25,442 nt of DNA from CAZTJA01 sp964613745 (GTDB lineage Bacteria > Desulfobacterota > Desulfomonilia > Desulfomonilales > Desulfomonilaceae). The stretch covers positions 1 through 25,442 of the forward strand of contig CAZTJA010000041.1 in assembly GCA_964613745.1 (NCBI GenBank), written 5' to 3'. Below are positions 24,465 to 25,442 of the stretch, one piece after another. A model generated the notes under the pieces. That model did not search any database. It was not told the origin of the DNA and saw only the letters and a program-made list of their open reading frames with translations. The translations under genes were made by a program, and so were the position numbers. How positions within the stretch are numbered: position 1 is the first letter of the stretch; the number at the start of each line of letters is the position of its first letter.

Positions 24465-25442
24465 ATGGAATCATTATTAAATCGACTTGTACACAAAATA
24501 CGTACATACGGGGGGCTTGTTCGGAAGCACCCCATAGAAGATGTTTTTAACGAATTGGTGTTGAAGAACCAAATTGGAATCGCCCCACCAAATTTCGGTG
24601 ATGATGCTGCAGCCATTCCATGGAACGATGGATTCTTGCTTTTAGCCGCGGACGGCATAATGACGAAACTCCTAATCAATGAACCTTATGCGGCAGGAAA
24701 AGCTTCCGTTATGGTAACCGTCAATGACATATATTCAATGGGCGGACGTCCCCTGGGAATGGTGAATGTGCTTGCCAGCGGAGACGAGGATCACCGTAGC
24801 AAAATAGTTCAGGGAATACGGAGAGGATGTGAGAAATTGCAGGTTCCTATGCTCGGAGGTCATTTACACCCGGATGCATCACCGGATTCACCTGCTTTGG
24901 CAGTGGCAATATTGGGTTGGGCTAAGAAAGTTTTGCACGGATATACTGCACAAGCGGGAGACGATTTAATTCTTGCAGTAGACCTGAATGGCCAAGTGGG
25001 TTGTCATTCAGTTACAAGTTGGGATGCAAACTCCGGTAAGAGTCCGGAGGAATTGATATATAGGCTGGAATGTCTGCCCATTATCTCGGAGAAGGGGTGG
25101 GCGAATGCCGCAAAAGATGTAAGTAACGCCGGTATTGTAGGAACTCTTTCAATTATGATGGAGAATTCGGCCAAAGGTGCTGAAATCATCCTTGATTTGA
25201 TTCCGACTCCAACTGAAATTGATTTTTCAAATTGGCTTTTTTCATTCCAAAGTTTTGGCTTTGTTCTCTCCGTTCCGCCGGTTCATTCGTCGGATGTGCT
25301 GAACCTGTTTAGCGATAGAAATATTCAAGCCACTAAAATCGGAAAGGTTCTTGAAGAACAAACAGTCACAGTAAAGCTGGCCGGAGATTCAGCAGTATTA
25401 TTCGATTTTCGTGAGGACAAAATCACGGGAATTAGACATGAT
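24465..25442 (+). CDS. AIR-synthase-related protein, sll0787 type (3' end cut by window)
   Basis: An open frame of 326 codons from ATG 24465 that is still open at the window end. It belongs to the PurM/SelD/HypE/ThiL ATP-binding fold. Features are the N-terminal glycine-rich start IRTYGGLVRKHPIEDVF, PPNFGDDAAAIPW (nucleotide/metal-binding GDDAA), LLAADGIM, VMVTVNDIYSMGGRPLGMVNVLA and a GGHLHPD motif. The KDVSNAGIVGTLSIMMENSAKGAEI stretch in the C-terminal half is typical of the family. The arrangement right after a radical SAM/GNAT protein matches the sll0787-type member of Nit1C clusters (nitF). The family is about this long, so only a few residues are probably missing. It lies 28 bp after the fusion gene. 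Confidence 0.82.
   Translation, partial: MESLLNRLVHKIRTYGGLVRKHPIEDVFNELVLKNQIGIAPPNFGDDAAAIPWNDGFLLLAADGIMTKLLINEPYAAGKASVMVTVNDIYSMGGRPLGMVNVLASGDEDHRSKIVQGIRRGCEKLQVPMLGGHLHPDASPDSPALAVAILGWAKKVLHGYTAQAGDDLILAVDLNGQVGCHSVTSWDANSGKSPEELIYRLECLPIISEKGWANAAKDVSNAGIVGTLSIMMENSAKGAEIILDLIPTPTEIDFSNWLFSFQSFGFVLSVPPVHSSDVLNLFSDRNIQATKIGKVLEEQTVTVKLAGDSAVLFDFREDKITGIRHD

Noticed and set aside
1..25442. CRISPR arrays, tRNA or rRNA genes, insertion sequences
   Set aside because: No regularly spaced repeats, cloverleaf or rRNA-like sequence, and no transposase or integrase motifs were seen on either strand.

Overview
The window looks like a chromosomal contig of an anaerobic, Desulfobacterota-like bacterium (sulfate-reducer or syntroph grade). 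This is inferred from gene content, not from a marker gene. The content is two HdrD-type CCG iron-sulfur oxidoreductases, many-heme c-type cytochromes fused or adjacent to cytochrome b, an aldehyde ferredoxin oxidoreductase (AOR)-like protein, a corrinoid-type methyltransferase and oxygen-independent radical SAM chemistry. Base composition is moderate, somewhat below 50% GC by eye. Two 100-N gaps (8117-8216 and 21409-21508) are each flanked by an exact 55-bp duplication. They look like scaffold joins of contigs that really overlap. Collapsing each restores one intact gene (a GlcD-like FAD oxidase and an ABC permease).

Block 1 (505-11288) is a catabolic region. A plus-strand CobW-type GTPase (505-1431) converges on a minus-strand set. 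Read in transcription order, that set is a GntR/FCD regulator, a methylmalonate-semialdehyde-type aldehyde dehydrogenase, a GlcD-like FAD oxidase, a CCG Fe-S partner, an MFS carrier, an MtaA/UroD-type methyltransferase and an arginase-family hydrolase. The FAD oxidase and Fe-S partner form a classic hydroxyacid dehydrogenase pair. With the aldehyde dehydrogenase, carrier and regulator they suggest uptake and oxidation of a small organic acid or alcohol whose identity cannot be read here. Hairpins separate several genes, so this may be several transcripts.

Block 2 (11904-19449, plus strand) is the most unusual part. It is a tight seven-gene operon: a two-cluster ferredoxin-like protein, a short AOR-like protein that has lost most cysteine ligands of the AOR [4Fe-4S] cluster, a protein with a biotin-protein-ligase-N/glutamine-amidotransferase-like domain, a hexaheme membrane cytochrome c, a cytochrome b, a heptaheme cytochrome c fused to a NarI/DsrM-like membrane domain, and an HdrD/DsrK-like CCG protein. 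It reads as a transmembrane electron conduit related in logic to Dsr/Tmc/Hmc complexes, with an unfamiliar cytoplasmic module.

Block 3 (19453-25442, plus strand) continues with almost no spacing: an unrecognised 246-aa protein with four C-terminal cysteines, a complete NitT/TauT-type ABC importer, a fusion of an MSMEG_0568-type radical SAM enzyme with an MSMEG_0567-type GNAT domain, and an AIR-synthase-related protein (sll0787 type) cut by the window end. The last three domains belong to the conserved nitrilase-centred Nit1C cluster. The nitrilase itself is not in view and may lie beyond the right edge.
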